A stretch of 43,874 nucleotides of DNA from Rhodanobacter sp. (GCA_027307195.1 DAHUXL010000031.1:1-43874), one strand, 5' to 3'. Counted from the first letter of the stretch, positions 26,205 to 41,712 are shown. Numbers and translations are program-made. Notes: a model not told the origin generated them from the letters alone.

Positions 26205-27332
26205 ATGAGCAAGCGTGATTACTACGAAGTGCTGGGCGTCGAGCGCAGCGTCACCGAAGTCGAGCTGAAGAAATCCTTCCGCCGGCTGGCAATGAAGTTC
26301 CACCCGGACCGCTGCCCGGACGATCCGCACGCGCAGGAGAAGTTCAAGGAGGCCAAGGAGGCCTACGAAGTGCTGTCCGACGCGCAGAAGCGCGCGATGT
26401 ACGACCAGCATGGCCATGCCGCGTTCGAGCACGGCATGGGTGGTCGCGGCGGCGCCGGATTTGGTGATGTCGGCGACATCTTCGGCGACATCTTCGGCGA
26501 CATCTTTGGCCGCAACGGCGGTGGCCGCGGCCGTCCGCGCCGCGGCGCCGATCTGCGCTACATCATGGAGCTGGATCTGGAGGAGGCCGTGTTCGGCGTC
26601 AGCCGGCAGATCGAAGTGCCTAGCCAGGTCAACTGCCATCACTGCAACGGCAGCGGCTCGGAGGACGGCAAGGTCAGCAAGTGCAAGACATGCCACGGCC
26701 ATGGCCAGGTGCGCATGCAGAACGGCATCTTCTCGATCCAGCAGGCGTGTCCGCATTGCGGCGGCACCGGCCAGGCGATCGAGAAGCCGTGCAAGAAGTG
26801 CCATGGCGAAGGCCGGATCGAGGAAACCCGCACGCTGTCGGTGCAGATTCCCGAAGGCGTCGACAACGGCGATCGCATTCGCCTGACCGGGCAGGGCGAA
26901 GCTGGCCCGTCCGGCACGCCGGCGGGCGACCTGTATGTGGAAGTACACGTGCGCGAGCACGCGATCTTCCAGCGTGAAGGCAGCGATCTTTATTGCGAAC
27001 TGCCGATCCGTTTCTCGCAGGCCGCGTTGGGCGCCGAGCTGCCGGTGCCGACATTGGAAGGCGAGGTGCCGATCAGCATTCCACCCGAGACGCAGACCGG
27101 TACCCAGTTCCGCCTGCGTGGCCGCGGCGTCAAGTCGGTGCGCAGCAGTCGCCACGGCGATCTGATCTGCCGCGTGGTGGTTGAAACGCCGGTGCGCCTG
27201 ACCAAGCAGCAGCGTGAATTGCTGGAATCACTGGAAGCCACCTTCGACAGCAACGACGCCGGCAAGCACACGCCGCGCGCGAAAGGCTGGGTCGACGGCG
27301 TGAAGCAGTTCTGGTCAAAAGTCACCGCGTGA
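26205..27332 (+). CDS. dnaJ: Chaperone DnaJ (Hsp40)
   Basis: Co-chaperone that stimulates DnaK ATPase and delivers substrates. The 375-residue protein has the J domain (1-70) with HPD (FHPDRCPDD), a Gly/Phe linker, four zinc-finger repeats ([32 protein letters not shown]) and the C-terminal substrate domains. The Gly/Phe linker carries a threefold GDIF repeat, encoded by a 12-bp tandem repeat at 26472-26507. The start [12 protein letters not shown] at 26205 overlaps an out-of-frame ATG at 26201. Confidence 0.98.
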   Translation: MSKRDYYEVLGVERSVTEVELKKSFRRLAMKFHPDRCPDDPHAQEKFKEAKEAYEVLSDAQKRAMYDQHGHAAFEHGMGGRGGAGFGDVGDIFGDIFGDIFGRNGGGRGRPRRGADLRYIMELDLEEAVFGVSRQIEVPSQVNCHHCNGSGSEDGKVSKCKTCHGHGQVRMQNGIFSIQQACPHCGGTGQAIEKPCKKCHGEGRIEETRTLSVQIPEGVDNGDRIRLTGQGEAGPSGTPAGDLYVEVHVREHAIFQREGSDLYCELPIRFSQAALGAELPVPTLEGEVPISIPPETQTGTQFRLRGRGVKSVRSSRHGDLICRVVVETPVRLTKQQRELLESLEATFDSNDAGKHTPRAKGWVDGVKQFWSKVTA

Positions 27333-27388
27333 TGCAACGGCACACGCGGTAGCATGTGCCGATCGACGGTTTTGACTGGAATGTGCCG

Positions 27389-28189
27389 ATGACCCGACCT
27401 GTTCGCCTCGCCATCAGTGGCGCCTCCGGCCGCATGGGCAGCGCGTTGCTGAGCCTGCTCGGCAATGACGCACGTTTCGAGCTGGTGCATGCGGTAGTGG
27501 CGCCGGGCTCGGCCCACACGGGCCAACCGGTGTTTGCCGGGGATGCGGGCTCATTGCGTTACGCGGATGGCTGGACGCAGGCCCCTGCGCTCGATGTCGT
27601 CATCGACTTCAGTGGTCCGGCCGGCCTGACCTTGGCACTCGATCATTGCCTGGCGCATGGCATGGCATTGGTGAGTGGCACCACCGGCATCGACGCGGCG
27701 CTGGAAGCGCGGCTTGCCAGCGCCGGCAGCAGCATCGCGATCCTGCGCGCAGCCAATTTCAGTCTCGGCGTCGCCGTACTGACGCGGCTGTTGCGTGAGG
27801 CTGCTGTGGCATTACCGGGCTGGGATCTTGAAATCATCGAGGCGCACCACGGCCGCAAGCAGGATGCCCCGTCCGGTACGGCGCTGGTGCTCGGTCACGC
27901 CGCTGCAGCCGCACGCCACACCACGCTGGAAGCGGCGGCGGTATGCAGCCGCGTAGGCCAGACGGGCGAACGCATCGAGGGCAGTATCGGTTTTGCCGTG
28001 GTGCGTGGTGGCGATATTGTCGGTGAGCACACCGCGATGCTGATCGGGCAGGGTGAACGGCTGGAGCTGGCTCATCGCGCCACCGATCGTTCGATCTTTG
28101 CGCGCGGCGCCTTGCAGGCGGCGCATTGGCTGGCTGGCCGTGCGCCCGCGCTTTGGCAGCTTGACGACGTGATAGCCACCAGCAAGTAG
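27389..28189 (+). CDS. dapB: 4-hydroxy-tetrahydrodipicolinate reductase
   Basis: Second committed step of the lysine/diaminopimelate pathway. The 266-residue protein has the N-terminal Rossmann motif LAISGASGRMGSALL, VVIDFSGP, ALVSGTTGI and the active-site block EAHHGRKQDAPSGTAL. Ends with DRSIFARGALQAAHWL. Start MTRPVRLAI at 27389 was chosen; an in-frame GTG at 27356 would add 11 atypical residues. It follows dnaJ at 56 bp. In many relatives carA follows directly; here about 2.2 kb with a riboswitch-controlled gene and an oxygenase intervene. Confidence 0.96.
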   Translation: MTRPVRLAISGASGRMGSALLSLLGNDARFELVHAVVAPGSAHTGQPVFAGDAGSLRYADGWTQAPALDVVIDFSGPAGLTLALDHCLAHGMALVSGTTGIDAALEARLASAGSSIAILRAANFSLGVAVLTRLLREAAVALPGWDLEIIEAHHGRKQDAPSGTALVLGHAAAAARHTTLEAAAVCSRVGQTGERIEGSIGFAVVRGGDIVGEHTAMLIGQGERLELAHRATDRSIFARGALQAAHWLAGRAPALWQLDDVIATSK

Positions 28190-28270
28190 CTGGATGTTGT
28201 GAATGCCACTACCGGATCGAATGTTGGCTTGTGCCTCGTGATCCGTACCGTTAGCATTCCCGCACGTTGT

Positions 28271-28405
28271 CATTGGGGAGTAGCCAGCCTCGTCCCCTGA
28301 GGCGCTCGCATCAACATACTTGGTCGTCGCTGTTTTTGACGCCATGGTGCGAACAGCAGCCGCCACCATCGGGTGGCGGTCCTGCCCGGCGAGACCTTTG
28401 GCCAT
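28271..28405 (+). promoter_or_regulatory. yybP-ykoY (Mn2+) riboswitch aptamer
   Basis: The conserved elements of the yybP-ykoY class are present in order: GGGGAGTAG at 28275-28283, TCAACATACTTG at 28311-28322 (the docking/metal loop seen in E. coli alx and mntP leaders), and the closing GGCGAGACC at 28388-28396. Between them are stem-forming stretches (CGCCATGG..., GCCGCCACC..GGGTGGCGG at 28361-28379). This class binds Mn2+ and activates efflux genes. It lies 78 bp before a cation exchanger gene. Exact ends are approximate; the region 28190-28270 is probably its promoter. Confidence 0.88.
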
Positions 28406-28421
28406 CGACATGCTTACCCTA

Positions 28422-28471
28422 GACCGGGCGAGCGGTGTCGTTGAGCCATCGGTTATTCCGCTCGCCCGGTC
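28422..28471 (+). promoter_or_regulatory. Expression-platform hairpin of the Mn riboswitch
   Basis: A 14-bp perfect inverted repeat, GACCGGGCGAGCGG (28422-28435) and CCGCTCGCCCGGTC (28458-28471), ends directly before CAGG (28472-28475), the only ribosome-binding candidate for the ATG at 28483. There is no T-run. It probably controls translation or read-through together with the upstream aptamer; CCCGGCGAGACC of the aptamer shares the GGGCGAG-type sequence. Confidence 0.65.
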
Positions 28472-28482
28472 CAGGTCATCCC

Positions 28483-29490
28483 ATGTTGCTTACCCTGTGT
28501 CTGTTTCTCGGTTCGGCCGGCGCGATCTATCTCGCCTGCGAATACTTCGTCAACGGCGTCGAATGGTTCGGGCAGAAGCTCAAGCTGAGTGAGACGGCGA
28601 CCGGTACGGTGCTGGCGGCGTTCGGCACGGCGTTGCCGGAAAGCGCGGTGACTTTCGTCGCGGTGATGTTCGGCAAGACAGCCGAGGCGCGCGATATCGG
28701 CGTGGGTGCCGCGATGGGTGGTCCGCTGGTATTGGCCACGATCGCCTATGCGGTGGTCGGCGTGGCGATGTGGTGCAATCGCCATCGGCTGCGGCGGACT
28801 GACCGGATCATCCGGGTCGATCATCGCCGGCTGGCGCGCGATCAATCGTGGTTCCTGGCGATTTTTGTGGTCAAGGTCGGCCTGGGGCTGGTCGTGTTCG
28901 CGTTCAAGCCGCTGCTGGGCGTGCTGTTTCTGGTTGCCTATGCCATGTATGTGTGGCGCGAAATTCGCAGCGACGACAGTGCTCCGGAAGACGAGACACT
29001 TGAGCCGCTGAAGTTTCGCACCAGTCAGATCGATCCGGCCCTGCGCTGGGTGGTGATGCAGACGGTGGCAGCGTTGGTGGTGATTGCAGCCGCATCGCGG
29101 GTGTTCGTCAGCCAGCTCGAAGCCATCGGCGTCGCACTTTCATTGCCGCCGAATCTGGTCGCGCTGCTGCTGAGTCCGGTCGCGACAGAACTGCCGGAAA
29201 CCGTCAACGCACTGATCTGGGTACGCCAGGGCAAGGAGCGTCTGGCGCTGGCGAACATCTCCGGCGCGATGATGATCCAGGCCACCATCCCCAGCTCACT
29301 GGCGATCTTCGCCACGCCATGGCTGTTCGATACGCCGCTGATCGTGGCCGGCGTACTGACCGCGATCGCCATCGTGTATCTGTGGTGGTTGTTCCGCCGT
29401 GGTCGGGTAGACGCACGCTGGCTGTTGCCGGTCGGCCTGCTGTACGGCGTGTTTGCCGGGTTTGTGGCGTGGCACTTTGCCGGCAGATGA
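28483..29490 (+). CDS. CaCA-family cation exchanger (putative Mn2+ exporter)
   Basis: A 335-residue membrane protein with about ten hydrophobic segments and two alpha-repeats typical of calcium/cation antiporters: alpha-1 LSETATGTVLAAFGTALPES (about 36-54) and alpha-2 LPPNLVALLLSPVATELPET (about 221-240). An acidic cytoplasmic loop (RSDDSAPEDETLEPL) separates the halves. The family includes Na+/Ca2+ and H+/Ca2+ exchangers; control by a manganese riboswitch suggests Mn2+ efflux here, an inference. Start at 28483 follows CAGG. It is inserted between dapB and carA and may be transcribed on its own. Confidence 0.88.
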   Translation: MLLTLCLFLGSAGAIYLACEYFVNGVEWFGQKLKLSETATGTVLAAFGTALPESAVTFVAVMFGKTAEARDIGVGAAMGGPLVLATIAYAVVGVAMWCNRHRLRRTDRIIRVDHRRLARDQSWFLAIFVVKVGLGLVVFAFKPLLGVLFLVAYAMYVWREIRSDDSAPEDETLEPLKFRTSQIDPALRWVVMQTVAALVVIAAASRVFVSQLEAIGVALSLPPNLVALLLSPVATELPETVNALIWVRQGKERLALANISGAMMIQATIPSSLAIFATPWLFDTPLIVAGVLTAIAIVYLWWLFRRGRVDARWLLPVGLLYGVFAGFVAWHFAGR

Positions 29491-29505
29491 TCCGCGGGAG
29501 CCGGT

Positions 29506-30207
29506 TCAGTCGGGGTGCGAGGCGTTGCGGTCGCGCCCCGCGCCCAGCTTGGTGTCGAGACTGCCGAACAGTTTCTTGAACGCACGCGAGAACTTGCCGC
29601 GCTTCGTCTTGCGCAGCTTTTCTTCTTCACTGGTAAGCCATGCGACCTGGATCACCCGCCGTTCGCCTTCATAGGGCAAATGGCCGTGGAAGGAATTCTC
29701 GCAGCGCTTGAATACGGCAAACTCGCCATACAGCGGGGCCAGTTCGGGCGCAACCATACTGTCGATATCGTCGATCTTGTGCAGGAAGCGCAGACAGCCA
29801 TCGCTGGTGTCGGGCCATTGCGTGTTGAGGTAGAGCAGTGCCGTGGCCACCTTGGACTTGCTGTCGGTATGGATGGTGCCGTGGCGCTTGTTGAGCAGTC
29901 GGCACAATGTCACCAGGGTCGGATACTGGCCAAGGTTGTCGATGCCCAGCCGCTGGCCGATGGCGCTGGCAAAGGCTGGCGTCGTCATGTTTTCGATCAG
30001 CGCGTTCACGGACGGACCGCAGTCGCTCGGGTCATACGGAAAGAAGCCGGCACTGGCATAGCGCGGGAAATCGCGATCCAGGTCGCTGCGCACTTCGTCC
30101 GGCAGCTGGCCGTGCGCCACCATGAACGGGAAGGGCTGGTGCTGCACCGTGGTATCCGGGCGATCAAGTCGGGCGGGATCGAGCAGGACGGCGGCGCTCA
30201 TGGACAT
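29506..30207 (-). CDS. Fe(II)/2-oxoglutarate oxygenase, prolyl-hydroxylase-like
   Basis: A 233-residue non-heme iron oxygenase: metal ligands His and Asp in GTIHTDSKSKVATALLYLN, distal His in NSFHGHLPYEG and the 2-oxoglutarate-binding Arg in ERRVIQVAWL. The C-terminal part is strongly basic (EEEKLRKTKRGKFSRAFKKLFG). The family contains P4H-like enzymes that act on protein or small molecules; substrate unknown. Start MSMSAAVLLDP at 30207, with GGAG 4 bases upstream (second ATG 30201). It converges with the exchanger gene (15 bp apart) and is divergent from carA. Confidence 0.83.
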   Translation of the reverse strand: MSMSAAVLLDPARLDRPDTTVQHQPFPFMVAHGQLPDEVRSDLDRDFPRYASAGFFPYDPSDCGPSVNALIENMTTPAFASAIGQRLGIDNLGQYPTLVTLCRLLNKRHGTIHTDSKSKVATALLYLNTQWPDTSDGCLRFLHKIDDIDSMVAPELAPLYGEFAVFKRCENSFHGHLPYEGERRVIQVAWLTSEEEKLRKTKRGKFSRAFKKLFGSLDTKLGAGRDRNASHPD

Positions 30208-30413
30208 TCAGCTCCATTGAAATGGGGCTTAGTGTAGCGCCGACCGATTGGCCGCGATGGGTGCAAAAACGCATGATTCAGACTGCGTAAGGTGGACAGA
30301 AACGCCGCCGCCGCCTATCATTTCCACCCGCCCTGATCCTTTCCTTTCCAAGCTCCACAAGCCAGCAATCCTGCGGCTTGCGGACTTTGCTGCATCTAAA
30401 AGGCGGTTACCGT

Positions 30414-31541
30414 ATGCCTACTCCTGCTCTGCTGGCCCTCGAAGATGGCAGCGTGTTTCATGGTCATGCCGTCGGCGCGACGGGCGAAACCGTTGGCGAG
30501 GTGGTCTTCAATACCGCGATGACCGGTTACCAGGAGATCCTCACCGATCCCTCGTACTCGCGTCAGGTCGTCACGCTGACTTATCCGCACATCGGCAATA
30601 CCGGCGTCAACGCCGAAGATGTCGAATCCACCGCCGTGCACGCCGCCGGACTGATCGTGCGCGACGTGCCGCGCCGGGCCAGCAACTGGCGCAGCAACGA
30701 AAGCCTGCCCGATTATCTGAAGCGTCATGGCACGGTCGCCATCGCCGGCATCGATACCCGCCGGTTGACCCGCATCCTGCGCGACAAGGGCGCGCTGGCC
30801 GGCTGCATCATGGCCGGTGAGCACGTTGACGCCGAGACGGCACTGGCGAAGGCGCGGGCTTTTCCCGGCTTGAACGGGATGGACCTGGCCAAGCTAGTCA
30901 GCACGACCAAGTCGTATGTGTGGAAGCAGGGTGTGTATGACCTGGACCGCACGGCGTTCAATCAACCGGCGATGCGCTTCAAGGTGATTGCCTACGACTT
31001 CGGTACCAAGCTCAACATCCTGCGGCTGCTGGCCGAACAGGGCTGCGAGGTCACCGTGGTGCCGGCGCAGACGCCTGCCGCCGAGGTGCTGGCGATGAAG
31101 CCGGATGGCGTGTTTCTGTCCAACGGTCCCGGCGATCCGGCAGCCTGTGATTACGCGATCGCCGCTACCCGCGAACTGCTCGATGCGAAGATCCCGTTGT
31201 TCGGCATCTGTCTCGGTCATCAGCTGATGGGTCTGGCATTGGGCGCGAAGACACTGAAGATGAAGTTCGGCCATCACGGCGCGAATCATCCGGTGAAGGA
31301 TCACGACGATGGTCGCGTGCTGATCACCTCGCAGAACCATGGCTTCGCGGTCGACCCGGCCACGCTGCCGGCGAACGTGCGGGTGACGCATACCTCGCTG
31401 TTCGATGGTTCGCTGCAGGGTTTCGCGCTGACCGACCGCCCGGCATTCTGCTTCCAGGGACATCCGGAAGCGAGTCCCGGCCCGCTCGACATCGGCTATC
31501 TGTTCCAACGTTTTGCCGCACTGATGCAGGAGGCCCGCTGA
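30414..31541 (+). CDS. carA: Carbamoyl-phosphate synthase small subunit
   Basis: Glutamine amidotransferase subunit that supplies ammonia to CarB for arginine and pyrimidine synthesis. The 375-residue protein has the CPSase_sm domain ([19 protein letters not shown]) and a class I GATase domain with nucleophile Cys266 in [11 protein letters not shown] and the His-x-Glu pair in [12 protein letters not shown]. The ATG at 30414 is preceded by AAAAGGCGG. The 206 bp upstream is shared with the divergent oxygenase gene. carB starts one base after its stop. Confidence 0.97.
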   Translation: MPTPALLALEDGSVFHGHAVGATGETVGEVVFNTAMTGYQEILTDPSYSRQVVTLTYPHIGNTGVNAEDVESTAVHAAGLIVRDVPRRASNWRSNESLPDYLKRHGTVAIAGIDTRRLTRILRDKGALAGCIMAGEHVDAETALAKARAFPGLNGMDLAKLVSTTKSYVWKQGVYDLDRTAFNQPAMRFKVIAYDFGTKLNILRLLAEQGCEVTVVPAQTPAAEVLAMKPDGVFLSNGPGDPAACDYAIAATRELLDAKIPLFGICLGHQLMGLALGAKTLKMKFGHHGANHPVKDHDDGRVLITSQNHGFAVDPATLPANVRVTHTSLFDGSLQGFALTDRPAFCFQGHPEASPGPLDIGYLFQRFAALMQEAR

Positions 31542-31542
31542 A

Positions 31543-34766
<3,224 letters not shown>

Positions 34767-34770
<4 letters not shown>

Positions 34771-35243
34771 GTCGTGCTCCCATCACCAAGGCCGGTTCGG
34801 AGCGTCTTCGCGCCGAGCTGGAGAGGCTGAAGTCGGTCGATCGCCCGCGCATCATCGCGGCGATCGCCGAGGCGCGTGCACATGGCGACCTCAAGGAAAA
34901 CGCCGAATACCACGCTGCGCGCGAACTGCAGAGCTTCACCGAAGGTCGCATCGGTCAACTGGAGGCATTGCTGTCGACGGCCGAAGTGATCGATGTGACC
35001 CAGCTCAACCCCGGCAACAGGGTAGTGTTCGGCGCCATTGTCGATCTGGAAGATGAGGACAGCGGTGCAGCCGTGACCTATCAGATCGTTGGCGACCTTG
35101 AAGCCGACATCAAACAGCACCTGATCGCGGTATCCTCACCGATTGCCCGTGCGTTGATCGGCAAGAGCTCCGGCGACAGCTTTGAATTCACTGCGCCGAA
35201 CGGCGTCAAGCACTACGAGATCATCGACGTCCGCTACGAATGA
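34767..35243 (+). CDS. greA: Transcription elongation factor GreA
   Basis: Rescues backtracked RNA polymerase by stimulating transcript cleavage. The 158-residue protein has the N-terminal coiled coil with tip residues Asp41 and Glu44 in [13 protein letters not shown] and the C-terminal FKBP-like domain ([33 protein letters not shown]). The ATG overlaps the carB stop, implying translational coupling. A strong terminator follows at 35287. In many relatives recJ or another gene follows, but here the operon ends. Confidence 0.97.
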
Positions 35244-35286
35244 GGGAAGCGCCATGGCGTCCGCTTGCAGTGCGACGGACGCCCAC

Positions 35287-35313
35287 AAAAAAGGCCGCTT
35301 GCGCGGCCTTTTT
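35287..35313. terminator. Bidirectional terminator between greA and rpmJ
   Basis: GGCCGC (35293-35298) and GCGGCC (35303-35308) around TTGC, flanked by A6 on the left and T5 on the right. Confidence 0.92.
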
Positions 35314-35345
35314 CATGACTTCGTTCGCAACTGGCCCGATTGAGC

Positions 35346-35471
35346 TTAGCGCTGACGAGCCTTGAAACGGGGATTGCTCTTGCAGATCACGAACACCTTG
35401 CCACGACGACGCACAATCTTGCAATCGCGGTGCCGCGCCTTGGCGGACTTCAAAGAGTTAAGCACCTTCAC
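35346..35471 (-). CDS. rpmJ: Ribosomal protein bL36, zinc-independent (YkgO-like) form
   Basis: A 41-residue protein, [20 protein letters not shown]..., containing the signature [17 protein letters not shown]. It lacks the four-ligand CxxC zinc pattern of standard bL36 and keeps just two Cys (17 and 30), as YkgO-type (C-) paralogues do. It begins with GTG at 35471; AGGAG lies 6 bases upstream and decides this start. Such short genes are often missed. The C-type is usually made under zinc starvation when two copies exist; whether a second copy exists here cannot be seen. A promoter lies just upstream. Confidence 0.95.
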   Translation of the reverse strand: MKVLNSLKSAKARHRDCKIVRRRGKVFVICKSNPRFKARQR

Positions 35472-35495
35472 GGCCAGCTCCTGACACTAAACGAA

Positions 35496-35525
35496 AATGT
35501 AAGCGGGCAAGTGTAACGAGTCCAA
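35496..35525 (-). promoter_or_regulatory. Putative promoter of rpmJ
   Basis: On the minus strand TTGGAC (35525-35520) and TACATT (35501-35496), 18 bp apart, lie 25 bp before the GTG start. No Zur-box-like palindrome was recognised. Confidence 0.4.
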
Positions 35526-35532
35526 TGGTTTA

Positions 35533-36444
35533 TCACAAGTCTGATGCGACGACAGTTTCGGCAACCGTGACCAGAAACTGCTGCAATGCCGGCGAGTGAT
35601 CGCTGGCGCGACTGGCCACTGCCAGCAAGAGGTAAGCGCCAGAGTCTTCCAGCGGTACGTAACTGACTCCGGCCAGCCGCACGGCGCGCATGCTGGCAGG
35701 CACGAGAGCCAGCCCCAGACCCGCTGCGACGAGTGCCAGAAGGCCATTGATCTGCTGTGCGTGCTGGACGATCGTTGGCTGGAAACCTGCCGCAGTCGCC
35801 AGTTTCACCAGTCGGTCGTAAAGCGTGGCGGCGAGTTTGCGCGGTTGCGAAACAAACGCATCACCTGCCACTTCGGCCAGTCGCATGCTGCTGCGGCTGG
35901 CCAGGGGATGGCCGGCGGGCAGGGCAAGCAGCAGGGGTTCGCGATCAATGACACTGAGGCGCAAGTCGCGGGCATCCTGTGCATGAGCCGGTTCATTGCG
36001 AACAAAACCGATGTCGATTTCACCGGCCAGCAGCGCAGCGAACTGAGGCTCCGTATACATCTCACTCAGTTTCAGGCGGACATTGGGCGCGATCTGGCCA
36101 TAGCGCAGCAAGGTCTGTGGCAATGCAGGATGAAACGAGACCGAAACCGTATACGCCAGGCGCAACTGCCCACTGTAGCCGGCGGCGGCGGCGGTCACCT
36201 CGCTGCGCGCCTCATCAGCCATGGCCAGGATCTGTCGGGCTTGCTCCAGGAAGACCCTGCCTGCTTCGGTAAGCGCCACGTGACGCTTGGTGCGCTCCAG
36301 CAAACGTACGCCCAAATCCAGCTCCAACGACTGGATCTGTTGGGACAACGGTGGCTGGGAGAGATGCAGGCGCAGGGCCGCACGGGTGAAGCTCAGCTCC
36401 TCGGCCACGGCGACGAAATAGCGCAATTGGCGAAAATCAAACAT
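35533..36444 (-). CDS. LysR-type transcriptional regulator
   Basis: A 303-residue LTTR. The N-terminal helix-turn-helix (MFDFRQLRYFVAVAEELSFTRAALRLHLSQPPLSQQIQSLE) and the C-terminal two-lobe effector domain (about 92-295; LRLAYTVSVSFHPALP, EIDIGFVRNEP, ALVAAGLGLALVPASM) are clear. It resembles the BenM/CatM/AlsR cluster that acts on aromatic or central metabolites; the effector here is unknown. The divergent interval typical of LTTRs does not exist: the gene upstream (fadH-like) reads in the same direction. Likely targets are itself or fadH. The start is followed upstream by an AT-rich stretch with inverted repeats. Confidence 0.9.
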   Translation of the reverse strand: MFDFRQLRYFVAVAEELSFTRAALRLHLSQPPLSQQIQSLELDLGVRLLERTKRHVALTEAGRVFLEQARQILAMADEARSEVTAAAAGYSGQLRLAYTVSVSFHPALPQTLLRYGQIAPNVRLKLSEMYTEPQFAALLAGEIDIGFVRNEPAHAQDARDLRLSVIDREPLLLALPAGHPLASRSSMRLAEVAGDAFVSQPRKLAATLYDRLVKLATAAGFQPTIVQHAQQINGLLALVAAGLGLALVPASMRAVRLAGVSYVPLEDSGAYLLLAVASRASDHSPALQQFLVTVAETVVASDL

Positions 36445-36445
36445 A

Positions 36446-36472
36446 TAGCGTTTTTGAATTAATGTGACGCTA
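36446..36472. promoter_or_regulatory. Inverted repeat at the LysR start, with distant direct repeat
   Basis: TAGCGT (36446-36451) and ACGCTA (36467-36472) form an imperfectly spaced palindrome over the first bases before the LysR ATG. The right arm is part of GACGCTAAATA (36466-36476), which recurs exactly at 36568-36578, 102 bp upstream of the gene. The AT-rich core 36471-36490 (TAAATATATATTAGATA) is a plausible -10 region. Together they look like operator sites for the LysR protein. Confidence 0.5.
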
Positions 36473-36651
36473 AATATATATTAGATACTTTATTGCGTCG
36501 ATCATAAACTCTCTTCCGTCCCGCCACTTCCCCTCCCCCCTAGTGGCGGCGGCCCTCGCCCCGCAGCGACGCTAAATACGATATCTGGTTCAACTCCCCC
36601 CCTGAGCCCATATCGATGCGTCTTCCCTGCGGGGCGCTTTCTTTTGCATTT

Positions 36652-36684
36652 CCGACGCCGCTGCCTTCCAGGCTGCGGCGTCGG
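36652..36684 (-). terminator. Hairpin downstream of fadH
   Basis: CCGACGCCGC (36652-36661) pairs with GCGGCGTCGG (36675-36684), 10 bp with a 13-base loop. No T-run follows on the minus strand, so it is a weak or rho-assisted terminator or an mRNA-end stabiliser between fadH and the LysR gene. 36685-36701 and 36480-36650 hold no gene. Confidence 0.45.
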
Positions 36685-36701
36685 CGTTTCTGGCGATGGA
36701 G

Positions 36702-38735
<2,034 letters not shown>

Positions 38736-38808
38736 TCAAACGATCGTATGAATGTGCCGGTGTTGGGTGTCGAAAAGCAAGCGCCGCGGCAAACTCAGGC
38801 CGGGACGT

Positions 38809-39066
38809 TCATGCCAGCAGCTGGTGCACCAGTGCGATGTAACGGCGCATGGCTTCCTCTTCGGATACGCCATTCAGTTGCGCCCACGCCGCGTGCTTGG
38901 CGGTGCCGACAAAGTCGAAGAAGCCCGGCTGGGTCCGGCGCAGATCGCCCTCCGAGCCTTGCTTGTACAGGGCATACAGCTTCAGCAAGGTGTCGTTGTC
39001 GGGGCGCGTACCCAATTGCTGGATGTCCTCGGCGGCTTGTTCGAATTCGCGGCGAAGATCGGTCAT
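38809..39066 (-). CDS. Acyl-CoA-binding protein
   Basis: An 85-residue four-helix ACBP that binds and buffers long-chain acyl-CoA. The key pattern LLKLYALYKQGSEGDLRRTQPGFFDFVG contains the Tyr and Lys residues that contact the CoA, and KHAAWAQLNGVSEEEAMRRYIALVHQLL forms the last helices. The start MTDLRREFEQAAED at 39066 is family-typical; the longer open frame is unsupported. ACBP is mainly eukaryotic but occurs in a minority of bacteria. It precedes fadH and may be co-transcribed. Confidence 0.92.
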   Translation of the reverse strand: MTDLRREFEQAAEDIQQLGTRPDNDTLLKLYALYKQGSEGDLRRTQPGFFDFVGTAKHAAWAQLNGVSEEEAMRRYIALVHQLLA

Positions 39067-39176
39067 AAGGCGGATCGGGCTGGCATGGATGCAGGGAGAC
39101 CGGCTAGATAGCACGCGTTCCCGGTGGGGTCAACGCGTTAAACTTCCGCTTACTCCCGTTCAGCCAGGATCTTGCC

Positions 39177-39857
39177 ATGAGCCATGCCGCGCCCGCTCCC
39201 GTACTCACCATCGACGGGCCATCCGGGTCGGGCAAGGGCACCATCAGCGCCCTCGTGGCAGAGCATCTGGGCTGGCGGCTGCTGGATTCTGGTGCCTTGT
39301 ATCGGGCTGTGGGCTACGCCGCCGGCATGGCCGGGCTGGACTTGTCGGACGTGGATGCCGTGACCCGCTGCGCCCAAGCCACGAAGATCCATTTCCGCGC
39401 AGCCAGTGACGGAAGCCAGACCCGGGTGATCGTCAATGGGCACGACGCCACCGATGAGCTGCGCACCGAAACTGCCGGTGCAGCGGCCTCGGCGATTGCC
39501 TCGATGCCGTCGGTGCGCGAGGCCTTGGTGGCGCTGCAGCTGGGCTTCCGAAAGGCGCCGGGGCTGGTCGCTGACGGGCGCGACATGGGCACGGTGATCT
39601 TCCCGGATGCCGCGTACAAGGTTTTCCTCACGGCGAGCGCCGCCGAACGTGCGAAAAGACGCTATAAGCAGTTGAAGGAAAAGGGACTCAGCGTTACACT
39701 TGGCGGCCTTCAGCGCGAAATCGAGGCGCGTGACAGCCGCGATGCATCGCGCGCGGTCGCGCCCCTCAAGCCTGCCGAAGATGCCGTATTGGTGGACACC
39801 ACCGGGATGGGTATCGACGAGGTCGTCGCGAAAGTACTTGCCGTCGTGCAGCCTTGA
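39177..39857 (+). CDS. cmk: Cytidylate kinase
   Basis: Phosphorylates CMP and dCMP. The 226-residue protein shows the P-loop GPSGSGKGT (14-22), [12 protein letters not shown] nucleotide-binding segment, [16 protein letters not shown] and [11 protein letters not shown] lid region. Start [14 protein letters not shown] at 39177. It precedes rpsA by 178 bp, the conserved cmk-rpsA pair; rpsA may also have its own promoter there. Confidence 0.97.
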   Translation: MSHAAPAPVLTIDGPSGSGKGTISALVAEHLGWRLLDSGALYRAVGYAAGMAGLDLSDVDAVTRCAQATKIHFRAASDGSQTRVIVNGHDATDELRTETAGAAASAIASMPSVREALVALQLGFRKAPGLVADGRDMGTVIFPDAAYKVFLTASAAERAKRRYKQLKEKGLSVTLGGLQREIEARDSRDASRAVAPLKPAEDAVLVDTTGMGIDEVVAKVLAVVQP

Positions 39858-39883
39858 GTCCAGGTTGCGCGGCGGTTTCTGCG

Positions 39884-39901
39884 CCCCTGCTGTGGCAGGG
39901 G
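39884..39901 (+). promoter_or_regulatory. Hairpin in the rpsA leader
   Basis: CCCCTGC (39884-39890) and GCAGGGG (39895-39901) around TGTG, followed by ATTTTGG. It lies 27 bp after cmk and 134 bp before rpsA. It may be a weak cmk terminator or part of the translational autoregulatory region of rpsA. Confidence 0.5.
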
Positions 39902-40035
39902 ATTTTGGCCAATGGTGACGACGGTCGGTTCCGAGGAACCACCTGAAGACACCCTCAACCGGTGGACCGGGAAGTTCGTGCGCAACACGTCAACAAGCGC
40001 AACGGGCAACGGTCTTTTCCCACTATGGAATCAAC

Positions 40036-41712
<1,677 letters not shown>

